A stretch of 11,714 nucleotides of DNA from Spirochaetaceae bacterium (lineage in GTDB: Bacteria; Spirochaetota; Spirochaetia; SZUA-6; Fen-1364), in NCBI GenBank assembly GCA_003170115.1, contig PMZS01000114.1, positions 21,457 to 33,170 on the forward strand, in the 5' to 3' direction. The position numbers and the translations under genes were made by a program. The notes beneath the pieces are model-generated. The model made no database searches and was not told where the DNA came from. It saw nothing but the letters and a program-made list of their open reading frames with translations. This document shows positions 1 through 7,610 of this stretch, in pieces (the first letter of the stretch is position 1; every line of letters begins with the position of its first letter).

Positions 1-1
1 C

Positions 2-88
2 TTCGTCACCTATGCAGCGTCCGTTTCGCTGGCCACTGCAATCGTCCAGAAGCCGTCCCCGCCCCTGATTGAACCTGACGGCAAATGA
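2..88 (+). CDS. Possible C-terminal end of an unidentified protein (partial)
   Basis: Frame 2 is open from the left edge of the window to a TGA at 86-88, giving 28 residues. They begin FVTYAASVSLATAIVQ and end with IEPDGK. The stretch is mildly hydrophobic followed by a proline-rich polar tail, as in the C-terminus of a small membrane protein, but I cannot assign a family. It would converge on the ankyrin gene. A fragment this short could be chance, so confidence is low. Confidence 0.3.
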   Translation, partial: FVTYAASVSLATAIVQKPSPPLIEPDGK

Positions 89-138
89 GCTGGATACAAC
101 GATGCCCAAAGCATTTACCGAAAAACAGTAGTTAACCA

Positions 139-168
139 ACGCGCGTGATCTCTGAGATCGATGCGCGT
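139..168. terminator. Strong stem-loop between convergent genes, possible terminator
   Basis: The core GATCTCTGAGATC (147-159) is a perfect 6-bp inverted repeat. Outer arms ACGCGCGT (139-146) and ATGCGCGT (161-168) extend it by eight pairs (one a G-U wobble), with a single bulged base at 160. It lies about 40 bases beyond the ankyrin stop. Read on the minus strand, a short T run (TGTTTTTC) follows after roughly a dozen bases, so it is not a canonical intrinsic terminator. It could equally be a protein-binding palindrome. Confidence 0.35.
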
Positions 169-206
169 GGGCCTTGCCGCATGACCAAAACCTTTCCGTT
201 CTCCCT

Positions 207-1478
207 TTAGTACCGAGCTTCGTTGAGCTTCCAATAGGCGTCAGTGCCTCTGAGCTTAATGTTGTCCTGTGCATAATCAAAGACCGTATTTCCCCCGCTG
301 TCTTTCGCTTTCGCGTCAGCCCCTGCGTTCAAGAGAGCCATAATCACTTCGGGATTCGAGGTAAACCCAGCCGCAAACATAAGCGCGGTCAAGCCATTCT
401 TATTGCGAGCCTTGAGATCAGAGCCAGCCTTCAATAACGCCATGATTACTTCTGGGTTGTAGTTGCTACGAGCAGCATACATCAATGGGGTAAAGCCGTC
501 CGTGTCCCGAGCATCGATATCTGCGCCGGCCTTCGATAGCGCCATGATTACATCTGGGTCGTGATTGTCACGGGCAGCATACATCAACGATGTAAAGCCG
601 ATATCATCACGGGCCTTTGGGTCTGCACCCGCCTCTAAGAGAATGGTGATCACCTTTGGGTTTGCGTTGTGCTGAACGGCACTCATCAGTGTGGTGCAGC
701 CCCAGGGGTTGTGAGCTTCGATGTTCGCGCCGGCCTTCACGAGTGCGGCGGTCACTTCCGGGTTGTTGTTGTCACGAGCTGCCCACATCAACGAGGTAAT
801 GCTCTCATTCCTGTCCCGAGCCTCGATGTTCGCGCCGGCCTTAAGGAGTGTGGAGATCACCAATGGGTTCTGGTTGCTCATGGCAGCGTGCATCAGCGGG
901 GTGAACTCCCAACTATCTCGTGCCTCAAGGTCTGCTCCACCCTTCAGAAGCTCGGATATCACCTCAGGATTCCAGTTGCTCGTTGCGGCCTTTGTCAGCA
1001 CGGTACTGCCGATATCATCTCGGGCCTTGGTATCCGCGCCAGCTTTCAGAAGTGTGGCGATTACCTCAAGATTCTGGTTCTCCTGAGCGGCGCCCATCAG
1101 CGGGGTATCGCCTAAATCATCACGAGTATCAACGTTTGCGCCGGCCTTGAGGAGCGTGGAGACGATTTCGGGATTGGTATTGTACTTTGCGGCGTAAGTA
1201 AGCGGGGTTTGGCCAAGATGGTCGCGAGCTTTGATATCCGCGCCACCCTTCAGGAGTGTGGTGATCAATTCAGGATTCTGGCAGTTCGAGGCGGCGAACA
1301 TCAAGGGGGTCATGCCGTTCTTATCCCTGGCATTCACATCCACGCCATTCCTGATGGCGGCTTGTAATTCCTTAGGCGATGCGGTTCTTATAAGCTCAAA
1401 GAAGTCCGTCGTCTGTGCGTATGCCGAAGCCGCCCAAAAAACTGCGAGAATTACAGCAACGGCCATTCGCCTTTTCAC
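207..1478 (-). CDS. Exported ankyrin-repeat protein
   Basis: The 423-residue product begins with a clear Sec signal peptide: MKRR, a hydrophobic core AVAVILAVFWAA, and a probable cleavage site after AYA (about residue 21). The rest is a nearly uninterrupted array of about ten 35-residue ankyrin repeats with caps. The pattern is NPEVI..LLKAGAD..ARD..G.TPLM.AA, and the last unit degenerates into NTVFDYAQ. The 35-residue period is slightly longer than the usual 33. The start is GTG at 1478, chosen because GGAGG sits about seven bases upstream and the signal peptide begins there. It lies 45 bp downstream of a 104-aa unknown gene, probably in the same transcript. Ankyrin arrays bind proteins. With a signal peptide this one should act in the periplasm or outside the cell, but its partner is unknown. 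It is probably accessory cargo rather than a transfer function. Confidence 0.9.
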   Translation of the reverse strand: MKRRMAVAVILAVFWAASAYAQTTDFFELIRTASPKELQAAIRNGVDVNARDKNGMTPLMFAASNCQNPELITTLLKGGADIKARDHLGQTPLTYAAKYNTNPEIVSTLLKAGANVDTRDDLGDTPLMGAAQENQNLEVIATLLKAGADTKARDDIGSTVLTKAATSNWNPEVISELLKGGADLEARDSWEFTPLMHAAMSNQNPLVISTLLKAGANIEARDRNESITSLMWAARDNNNPEVTAALVKAGANIEAHNPWGCTTLMSAVQHNANPKVITILLEAGADPKARDDIGFTSLMYAARDNHDPDVIMALSKAGADIDARDTDGFTPLMYAARSNYNPEVIMALLKAGSDLKARNKNGLTALMFAAGFTSNPEVIMALLNAGADAKAKDSGGNTVFDYAQDNIKLRGTDAYWKLNEARY

Positions 1479-1523
1479 TTTGTTTCCTCCATGACTATCA
1501 TGACGGGAGCGAAGACGGGCCTT

Positions 1524-1838
1524 CTAATGAATGCTCCTCAACACGCCAAGGTTATGGGTGGGAGGGTAAAGCTTCAGGAGTTCGTCACGAACTGCCTTCG
1601 CCGAGACACCCCCGCTGATTACCGCAATGCTATCGCTTTTGTCAGTCACAACGACATCGAGGATAACCTTTGTCGCATTTGCTTTCCAACACGGTCCATT
1701 TGGTGGCTCCATGCAGAAACGGTAAAACCTCACAAAATCAGGTTGCTCGGGTTTGTACTCAACATCGAAATGACAGCCATGAGCAATATTTGTATGACCT
1801 CCATGAGTGACGTCATATTTGAGCTCAGAGATTCTCAT
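1524..1838 (-). CDS. Unknown 104-aa protein upstream of the ankyrin gene
   Basis: The frame stays open to a start at 1892, but the ATG at 1838 is preceded by GGAGG at ideal spacing (GGAGGTAAAGAAATG). The product is therefore taken as 104 residues beginning MRISELKYDV. There is no signal peptide or membrane segment. It contains two His-containing turns near the N-terminus (HGGHTNIAHGCH), two further cysteines and a C-terminal segment AKAVRDELLKLYP. I do not recognise a family. The His and Cys residues might bind metal, but that is speculation. The 45-bp gap to the ankyrin gene and its own good ribosome site suggest a two-gene operon. Confidence 0.65.
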   Translation of the reverse strand: MRISELKYDVTHGGHTNIAHGCHFDVEYKPEQPDFVRFYRFCMEPPNGPCWKANATKVILDVVVTDKSDSIAVISGGVSAKAVRDELLKLYPPTHNLGVLRSIH

Positions 1839-2255
1839 TTCTTTACCTCCATCTGATAAACGACTCGCGTAGTGAGGTCCCAATGCTATCATGCCAGGAG
1901 CGATCTTTCTACAGATTGCAAAATCTAGACCTGATCCATCGTGCCACCTGTCTCATATCTGTTTTGCCGGCCGCCTATGCGCATCGAGGCCAGGCACGAG
2001 GAGAGTGGGACTATAAGCAAGCCGAGTTGCATGGAATGTATTGGGCTCGGCCAAATGATCCGCCCTTGCAGTTTCCGAGTGCGGCCCAGTTGGCCCGTTT
2101 GTATCAAGTACGTCCCACGTTCTACGCAACGAAAGTAGTGACAGGAAGGGAACGAAGCGGTGGAGAGGCGAGCGTGACGCCTCCCTCCGCCGTTGGGGGA
2201 TTCCCGGCGCAGGATGTATCATCCCCCGACCGAAGGCCTGCGATATCTTCTATCG
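1839..2255. other. Gene-poor region between the ankyrin unit and the relaxase
   Basis: About 400 bases without a convincing gene. A plus-strand frame is open from 1883 to 2341, but it overlaps the relaxase 3' end antisense, has no ribosome site and no recognisable domain. Two shorter minus-strand frames are no better. The only structure I see is a small hairpin (GAGGCG at 2165-2170 and CGCCTC at 2178-2183) lying downstream of the relaxase stop. It lacks a T run on either side. The left part must hold the promoter of the ankyrin unit, but no clear -35/-10 pair stands out. Confidence 0.5.
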
Positions 2256-3263
2256 CTAAATTCCGCGATCCCTATCATGATCCTTGCGCTCGTAACGCTT
2301 CACCTGCTGTTCTGCTTTCCAGATTCTATAACCTTGGATGACCTTGTCCCTAAAGGCGGCGAGCCTATTTCCCCCCTCGATAAGAGCCTCCTGAGCCCGC
2401 TGGATCCATTTATGCAGTCCTTTGATCTCCTCGTCGAGCTGAGCGATTTGCTTGTCCTTCGCGGCGAGCGTTCTTCTGAGGGCCTTGTTTTGCTTCCGAA
2501 GGAGATTTGCCTCGCGGGCTTGGGCAGCGAGAGCCTCAATTTTCGGTTGCAACTGCGCATCCCGCTTCTGGACTGCTTCTTTGATCTCCTCGTTTGGATC
2601 TATGAGGACCTTATGTTTCGCAGGATCCGGATTCGGCAGTGACGCATCCTCAAGGGCTTCCTGTACTCTCGCGTAAAACCGATCCACTTCCTGATGCTTG
2701 GCTTTGGACCCTTGGATGCCTCGTTCAAGCCCGTAGCGGGCCGCTATATCGGTGTGGAAGCGCGTTTGAAGGAAGCTGAGTCTTTTGGCGCCTCCAAGCC
2801 AGCGCTTGCAATTGAGCTTTTCCCCCAGCTCCTTGCCCGTTTGCTTATCTTTGATGGCTTCGATGGGCATCACGAACATGGTCATATGGCGGGAGGTGTG
2901 CTCATCTGCATGGATTGTGGTGTTGAGCAGGTTCTTCTCTCCACCGAAGAGCTTAACGAACCACGCCTTGGCATCGGAGAAGTATCGATCCTGCTCTCCC
3001 TTGGTCAGTCGAGCTGCCTCTAAGGGGCTGAAGCCGACGAGGATCTCGACAGCCCGCACGTTGTCCTTGCGGATTTTAAGGAGCCCCGCCAGGCGGAGGT
3101 CGAAAGCCTCAAGGGTTTCCTGTGTCATCCGGTCGACTTGGTTCTCACTCTTCAGGGCGGGGTTGGCGTTGCTTGGCTGGCGCTCGCGGGTGGCGTGCTT
3201 GCATCTGCCTTCCAAGGATTGACGGGTCTTGATTTTCTCGAATCGAAGGATCTGATAGCCCAT
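2256..3263 (-). CDS. MOBV-family relaxase (Mob/Pre type)
   Basis: This 335-residue protein should nick oriT and pilot the transferred strand when a helper conjugation system is present. Its N-terminus, MGYQILRFEKIKT, matches the opening typical of Mob_Pre proteins, so I start at the ATG at 3263. The frame could open nine codons earlier, at a GTG at 3290. Motif I is CKHATRERQPSNANP (residues 21-35). H23 sits where MobM of pMV158 has its catalytic H22. Motif III is HADEHTSRHMT (118-128), with one extra residue and Thr in place of the last His of the usual HxDExTPHxH. A long Lys/Glu/Gln-rich coiled coil fills roughly residues 225-310. It is the last gene of the rep-par-mob block, and the putative oriT lies just upstream. 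A MOBV assignment is secure; activity is less so because of the altered motif. Confidence 0.9.
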   Translation of the reverse strand: MGYQILRFEKIKTRQSLEGRCKHATRERQPSNANPALKSENQVDRMTQETLEAFDLRLAGLLKIRKDNVRAVEILVGFSPLEAARLTKGEQDRYFSDAKAWFVKLFGGEKNLLNTTIHADEHTSRHMTMFVMPIEAIKDKQTGKELGEKLNCKRWLGGAKRLSFLQTRFHTDIAARYGLERGIQGSKAKHQEVDRFYARVQEALEDASLPNPDPAKHKVLIDPNEEIKEAVQKRDAQLQPKIEALAAQAREANLLRKQNKALRRTLAAKDKQIAQLDEEIKGLHKWIQRAQEALIEGGNRLAAFRDKVIQGYRIWKAEQQVKRYERKDHDRDRGI

Positions 3264-3287
3264 CGCCTCGGTTCTCTTTATCTTTCC

Positions 3288-3318
3288 CACCGTTTAACAA
3301 CGGTGTACTCACTACACC
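3288..3318 (-). other. Putative oriT with nested inverted repeats
   Basis: Two overlapping inverted repeats lie directly upstream of the relaxase. One is CACCGTT-TAAC-AACGGTG (3288-3305); the other is GGTGTA-CTCAC-TACACC (3302-3318). On the minus strand the second reads GGTGTAGTGAGTACACC. That has the same layout as the pMV158 MOBV nick region, where a short stem encloses TAGTGTG followed by TTA. By analogy the nick would fall between TAGTGAG and TACACC, near 3307/3308 on the minus strand. Position and architecture fit a MOBV oriT. The nick site itself is inference. Confidence 0.55.
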
Positions 3319-3548
3319 TTCCGCGAGTACGCGAAAGGCTTCCGTGAGCCAAGGGGCTTTGCCCCCTGGACCCCTGCAAGACTCTCGCCCTGCCCACAAT
3401 CGCCACGGCTACGGGGCTCTCGGCTGCCCCTCGCCGCGCTCATGTGGACAGGGGCCCGCGGCTTGCCTATCCCTCCAATTGGCTCGTCCCAGATTGCGGC
3501 TCCCGAAGACTATTGCGGTGTTGCTGACTCGCGTGGTCCCGCCGCATT
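3319..3548. other. GC-rich non-coding region between parB and the relaxase
   Basis: This stretch separates the parB stop from the putative oriT and holds no convincing gene. It includes a hairpin GGGGC-TTT-GCCCC (3353-3365) within AAGGGGCTTTGCCCCCTGG, a kind of sequence often seen near transfer or replication origins of mobilizable plasmids. No iterons, long AT-rich block or T-run terminator are visible. It may carry the relaxase promoter and accessory oriT sequences. Confidence 0.45.
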
Positions 3549-4466
3549 TCATCTCGGGATTCTTGGCGCACAGAGGTAATTCACTAATTCATCGAATTGG
3601 CCATGATTCATGAAGTACAAACCTATTTGTCCCGCCTCGCCCGATTCTTCAACCGATAGCTTGACCTCAACTCCCAGGTTCGCACGCAGGCGTTCAACTA
3701 TGGAGCTGATTTCAATGGGGTTCTTAGTCGCGCCTTCCTCACCGATCATTTCAGCTTGTTCTTCCGGATCGTGAAGTGATTGTGCCGCAGTTCCAGATGG
3801 TTCACTTGCCTGTTTCTCTTTAGCCCGAATCTCGTTGTACCCTCTGTTAATCGAGATTTCGCCTCTCTTAACCGCGGCAGCCATTTCAGGATCGGAAGCT
3901 ACCTTGCGCGCTCTTTCGATCTTTCGTGCAGACGTCCCGATCTCCTTTGCCGTACGCTGGGCCGTTATGATTGGAAGTTCTCCATTTCCGCCACCTGGCG
4001 GAAATGGAGCGTTACCCTTGAAGCCTGTGACCTTCTTATCGATGACGCTGAGGGCGGACATGATTTCCGCATCAGTCATATTGCGACGATCACGCTGCGT
4101 GTGAATGGCATAGGCTTGAGCTTCATCGGCATCAACGAAATTATGCAGGTACGCAGTAACAGTGAGTTTTCCTATCTCTTTCGCGGCGGTTACGCGCGTA
4201 AATCCGTCGACAAGGACATATTCGAACCCGTCCTCGCTTAACCTTTTCCACACGTCTATGGGTTTTGAGTCATCATAGCCGTGTTCGAGCATGTGAGATT
4301 TGATTGCATTCTTGATATCATCGCGGATTGGAAAAAGTGATTTGAATGGTTCTTCCAACAACAGATCGCCTAGATTCATGTTAAGGGTTTCGATCCGCCG
4401 TACCGAGGAGTTGTTGCCCGTTTCAGCTTTCGCCGCCAAGGCAGCCACATCAAGTTTCCGTGACAT
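3549..4466 (-). CDS. ParB-family partition protein
   Basis: This 305-residue protein should bind a centromere-like site and work with the adjacent ParA to keep or segregate the element. The N-terminal ParB/sulfiredoxin-like domain spans about residues 22-130. It shows PFKSLFPIRDD, VDGFTRVTAAKEIG (86-99, the counterpart of the DGxxR nucleotide-binding loop) and QRDRRNMTDAEI. A helix-turn-helix region follows at about 168-195 (QRTAKEIGTSARKIERARKV). The last 60 residues contain VERLRANLGVEVKL and a predicted strand-helix typical of ParB C-termini. The ATG at 4466 directly follows the parA stop (TAGATG), with GGAGG six bases upstream inside parA, so the two are translationally linked. The linker between the two domains is encoded by a 30-bp palindrome (separate entry). 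Confidence 0.9.
   Translation of the reverse strand: MSRKLDVAALAAKAETGNNSSVRRIETLNMNLGDLLLEEPFKSLFPIRDDIKNAIKSHMLEHGYDDSKPIDVWKRLSEDGFEYVLVDGFTRVTAAKEIGKLTVTAYLHNFVDADEAQAYAIHTQRDRRNMTDAEIMSALSVIDKKVTGFKGNAPFPPGGGNGELPIITAQRTAKEIGTSARKIERARKVASDPEMAAAVKRGEISINRGYNEIRAKEKQASEPSGTAAQSLHDPEEQAEMIGEEGATKNPIEISSIVERLRANLGVEVKLSVEESGEAGQIGLYFMNHGQFDELVNYLCAPRIPR
3980..4009. repeat. 30-bp near-perfect palindrome inside parB
   Basis: CTCCATTTCCGCCA (3980-3993) and its exact reverse complement TGGCGGAAATGGAG (3996-4009) are separated by only two bases. It encodes about residues 153-163 of ParB, the Pro/Gly-rich linker APFPPGGGNGE between the N-terminal domain and the helix-turn-helix. A 14-bp perfect stem is far beyond chance in coding sequence. 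It may be a parS-like binding site, an mRNA hairpin or a small palindromic insertion. Confidence 0.85.
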
Positions 4467-5222
4467 CTAGTACCTCCCCGCTAAGCGATTTGCCCCGATG
4501 AGGGCCGCGAGACTTTGAATTGAGTTGAACAAGCCCGCCTTGCTTGCGGCGTCGGACATCATTTCCCGAGTATCGATGCTTCGTTGAAGCAGGGTCGTTT
4601 CGGGAATTTGAATAGGAACGATTGCTCCATCGAAGGCCTCTCGGAAAAGAGATTCATACTGCATTCGAAGAGATTCGGAATTTTTCGTCCTGGGGGCCTT
4701 GTAGAAGTTGAAAATGATCCGCCACGCCCCTATGCGGTCTGTGTCTTGCGTGATCTGGTCGCGGTAGAACAGAGCTCCTTTGAAGTCGAACTGGCATAGC
4801 CTCACTGGAGTGAAAATGAGATCAGATGCACCGATAGCGTTTTGGACCAGGTTGTCGTACGTTGGCGCACAATCGATGAAAATGAAGTCATAGCCAGGCT
4901 TGGCCTCTGCAATCATTCGTCTGAGCGTGTTCGCCCCGATAGTCCTCAGATTTATTAGTGAGAAGGAAGAGGCCAGAATATCTATGCCAAAACAATTGGA
5001 TGGAACGATATTGCCTACCAGATCCTTCGTGTTCAGCGCAAGCGCAAGGTTTTTGCGCTCTGTTACCGAAAGCTCATCAAGGTAATAAAAGGAGAGTGAG
5101 TTCTGGACATCAAAATCGATGACGAGCACTCTGTAGCCTGCCGCGGCACAATAGTTCGCGACATGGATACAAATGCTGGTCTTGCCCGTACCGCCTTTGA
5201 TGCTTGAAAATGAGATTACCAT
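4467..5222 (-). CDS. ParA-family partition ATPase
   Basis: This 251-residue protein has a deviant Walker A, SSIKGGTGKTS, with signature Lys9 and Lys14. Walker A' is VLVIDFDVQNS (residues 32-42, D36/D38), where most relatives read DxDPQ. Walker B is YDFIFIDCAP (111-120, D117). Length and order match small plasmid or ICE ParA proteins without an N-terminal HTH. Such ATPases bind DNA nonspecifically in the ATP form and move the ParB-DNA complex. The start at 5222 has GGAGG five bases upstream. The gene follows the primase-helicase by 52 bp, and its stop touches the parB start, so it is one operon. The absence of a DNA-binding N-terminus suggests it does not repress its own operon; ParB or the small HTH protein may do that. 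Confidence 0.92.
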   Translation of the reverse strand: MVISFSSIKGGTGKTSICIHVANYCAAAGYRVLVIDFDVQNSLSFYYLDELSVTERKNLALALNTKDLVGNIVPSNCFGIDILASSFSLINLRTIGANTLRRMIAEAKPGYDFIFIDCAPTYDNLVQNAIGASDLIFTPVRLCQFDFKGALFYRDQITQDTDRIGAWRIIFNFYKAPRTKNSESLRMQYESLFREAFDGAIVPIQIPETTLLQRSIDTREMMSDAASKAGLFNSIQSLAALIGANRLAGRY

Positions 5223-5274
5223 TCAGCACCTCCATTTTTCCATTCCGAGAACCAGATAGGGTTCCTCACTGAAG

Positions 5275-7350
5275 TCATGTCGCCATCCTCCCATCCTTGG
5301 CTTCTTTCGTTTCCTCTCCGATTGGGGAGGCCTGGGGAATCGTTCCAGGTGCGTATGTACGGACTTGAAACGATACCGTTTCAGGCGTGGGGCTCGGAAA
5401 CCGCCATTTTGCAGCGCGTCCCTTCCCCTCGATTTGGATATGGCGATCCCTGGCTGCGCGCCAGATCGTTGTCTTTGAAAGTCCACGGTCGGCGCCTATT
5501 GTGTAGACTTCATGTGCCAGCACCTCGTCCGTTTCACTAAGGACTTCATTCAGCAACTCCATTGCATCACAGCGCTCTCGGCGGCGGTCAGTATCGTCAA
5601 GGGCAACCAGCGAGTCCGCATCAAATCCCCCAACACTTCCCCCCCAACGGATCTGCGGGAGCTTGCCTGCAGCAACGGAGACGAGCGAGAATTCGATTGC
5701 TTCGCCAAGGGGCGCATACGAGTTCTTAACAGGGACAAAGAGCGATCCTTTAGCATCGTCTGGATGTCTTGCCAGCATGTAGACCGCACGCGCCAGCGCA
5801 ACTACCGCCACACTGCCAAGAACGCGTAGCATGGCGCCGTTGGTGACCGCCTTTGTGAAGTGAGCAAGACATAGAATCGTTACGTTCTTTCTTTCACTGA
5901 GCTGCGCGAGATCTGCCAGAACAGGCCCAAATGCGTCCGTGCGGAATGTATCAATCCCAGCGGTGCAGCTTGTCAGCGAATCGATGATGACAAGGCGCGG
6001 GTGGTCCATCTCCTCAAGAGCAGCCTCTATCGGGGCCGTACCATCGGCGAGGGTAAATACCTCTACCCGATCGTTTCGTTTCAACCGGATGTCTGCAATG
6101 GAAACTCGATCAAGATCCGCCCCCGCAACTCGCAATCGAGGAACGAGTGCTTTCGCCGCGGATTCTTCTGCAGAAAGGAACAGCACATCCCCTACGGCAG
6201 GGACCGTGCCATCAGGGAAGGGGATCCCCGCCGTCACATGGGCCGCAAGGGCTGCTGCCAAGGTTGATTTTCCCGAAGACGGGTGCCCTACCAGAACCGA
6301 GTATTCACCAAGTGGGATTCTTCCTTCCCACAGCCAGTCAACCTGCTGCGAGGCGATTTCCGACGCTCTCCGAGTAACGAGCCGTGGCAAATTGTCCACG
6401 ATCTTCGCTTCATCCCGCACAACACCCGGTTCCTCTGAGGGGCATTCTTCAACAAAGCGTGTCAGGTCAAATGACTCGGCAAGAGCGTCCGCAATATCCC
6501 AGCCTGCGGGCTTGCCCTCAATCTTGAGTATCCTTGCAAGCGGTAACTGAGCTTTTATCTTGCAGGCTGCATCACGACCCGGCTTGTCGGCGTCAGGCCA
6601 GATCGTTACCTCTCGGCCGGCTAGTGGCGTCCAATCAGTCCTTGTTACGGCATGCGCACCACCGCTCCATGTTGTTAGGAAAAACGGGAAGCCTTGTGAG
6701 ACTGAGACCGTGGCGCATTTTTCGCCCTCGACAATAAGAATTGGCTTGTCAGTCTTTAAAAGCTCGTCAAGCCGAAATACGGGGCGCCCGGTATCAAGTG
6801 GTTGACCTGGGTGCCACGACCTGTCTTCACCAAAATACCATGGTACTATTTCCTTGTCGCCAATCGCTGGTTCATATCTGCATACATGGAATAGCGTTTG
6901 CCCGTCGGCCAGGCGGTAAGTCCAAGCACCGTTGAGAACGCCATATCGCTTTCGGGCCAGATCGTTGTCGCATGCCGATTTGAAACCGCTGTTCGCCCAA
7001 TCTGGAATCGGCAGCTTGGCGCGCGGTTTATTCCTTGTCCAATCCGCCTTCATCAATCCTGGCTTGCTTGAACCGCCGGCCTGGCGGAGTATCTCCTCTA
7101 CAGCTTTGAGTGAAGAACAGCGTTTCGCCCGCTGGACCAATTCGATGAAGTCTCCGCCTTCACCGGTGGCAAAATCATACCAGTGTCCATTCTCCTTGAT
7201 GGAGAAAGATCCAAGGTGTCTGTCAGCGCGAAGCGGGGAGAGGGTCTTATACTCAGCGCCCTCCCACCGCGAATCATCGCGGCCAAACATGCTTTCAATC
7301 AGTGATCGTGTAACCGCCTCTCGCGCGAGGGCAAAGATATCGGCGCTCAT
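5275..7350 (-). CDS. Toprim primase fused to RepA-type helicase (replication protein)
   Basis: This 691-residue protein is probably the element's replication initiator or primase-helicase. Residues 1-95 resemble the N-terminal primase domain of phage and plasmid primases (SPLRADRHLGSFSI, HWYDFATGEGGDFIELV) but have no Cys/His zinc ligands. A Toprim domain spans about 203-270, with ILIVEGEK (204-211) and WPDAD (251-255). A RecA-like AAA ATPase core spans about 345-550, with Walker A GHPSSGKST (355-363), Walker B LVIIDS (453-458) and ILCLAHFTK (492-500). The C-terminal part (about 595-650) looks like a winged or helix-turn-helix segment (GADRGLSKTTIWRAA), followed by a low-complexity tail. Its ATG overlaps the stop of the upstream HTH gene (ATGA), with GGAAG upstream. 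Such multi-domain proteins occur in mobilizable elements that replicate transiently after excision. Confidence 0.9.
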   Translation of the reverse strand: MSADIFALAREAVTRSLIESMFGRDDSRWEGAEYKTLSPLRADRHLGSFSIKENGHWYDFATGEGGDFIELVQRAKRCSSLKAVEEILRQAGGSSKPGLMKADWTRNKPRAKLPIPDWANSGFKSACDNDLARKRYGVLNGAWTYRLADGQTLFHVCRYEPAIGDKEIVPWYFGEDRSWHPGQPLDTGRPVFRLDELLKTDKPILIVEGEKCATVSVSQGFPFFLTTWSGGAHAVTRTDWTPLAGREVTIWPDADKPGRDAACKIKAQLPLARILKIEGKPAGWDIADALAESFDLTRFVEECPSEEPGVVRDEAKIVDNLPRLVTRRASEIASQQVDWLWEGRIPLGEYSVLVGHPSSGKSTLAAALAAHVTAGIPFPDGTVPAVGDVLFLSAEESAAKALVPRLRVAGADLDRVSIADIRLKRNDRVEVFTLADGTAPIEAALEEMDHPRLVIIDSLTSCTAGIDTFRTDAFGPVLADLAQLSERKNVTILCLAHFTKAVTNGAMLRVLGSVAVVALARAVYMLARHPDDAKGSLFVPVKNSYAPLGEAIEFSLVSVAAGKLPQIRWGGSVGGFDADSLVALDDTDRRRERCDAMELLNEVLSETDEVLAHEVYTIGADRGLSKTTIWRAARDRHIQIEGKGRAAKWRFPSPTPETVSFQVRTYAPGTIPQASPIGEETKEAKDGRMAT

Positions 7351-7577
7351 GGCTGCCGCTTCCTTGACTGGACTACGGGTATCTTCTGCGAATTAAGGAA
7401 TTCCTGAAGATCCCGCACATCAAATCGGACCAATCGCCCCACGTGCAAGTGTGGAACGCGCCTGAGAGATACCAACCTTCGAAGACTTTGCGGTCTGATT
7501 TGTAAAAGTGCCGCGGCAGTCTTGTAATCGATCAGGTTGATGCTGGTGGACGAGGGAATGGTTTCTTCGTTGTTCAT
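7347..7577 (-). CDS. Small helix-turn-helix protein, excisionase-like
   Basis: This 76-residue protein has a MerR/excisionase-type helix-turn-helix: LIDYKTAAALLQIRPQSLRRLV, then a wing VPHLHVGRLVRFDVRDLQEFLNSQ (residues about 15-64). Such proteins act as excision factors for tyrosine integrases or as repressors of replication operons. Its place between the integrase block and the primase fits either role. The frame extends to a TTG at 7595, but the ATG at 7577 gives the usual length. Neither start has an obvious Shine-Dalgarno sequence, so translation may depend on coupling to the upstream ORF, whose natural end is at 7611. That coupling would now be broken by the transposon insertion. Confidence 0.82.
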   Translation of the reverse strand: MNNEETIPSSTSINLIDYKTAAALLQIRPQSLRRLVSLRRVPHLHVGRLVRFDVRDLQEFLNSQKIPVVQSRKRQP

Positions 7578-7610
7578 GAAGGCAACGTACAACAAGGTCG
7601 AGCAATGAGC

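Noticed and set aside
669..1115. Plus-strand frames opposite the ankyrin array
   Set aside because: Their own periodic patterns arise from the underlying ankyrin codon repeat; no start signals or known domains.
207..1478. Ankyrin-coding direct repeats as a CRISPR-like or satellite array
   Set aside because: The repeats are about 105 bp, diverged, and in frame with a clear protein repeat; no spacer structure.
2165..2183. Hairpin downstream of the relaxase as a terminator
   Set aside because: The stem is only six pairs with a seven-base loop and no T run on either strand.
1883..2341. Open plus-strand frame of 152 codons between the ankyrin unit and the relaxase
   Set aside because: It has no ribosome-binding site and no recognisable domain, and its 3' part lies antisense to the relaxase C-terminus; it is probably chance in GC-rich sequence.
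5223..5486. Minus-strand ORF of 87 codons overlapping the primase 3' end
   Set aside because: It lies in another frame of the primase-helicase with arginine-rich, low-information sequence, and ends against the parA start; a shadow frame.
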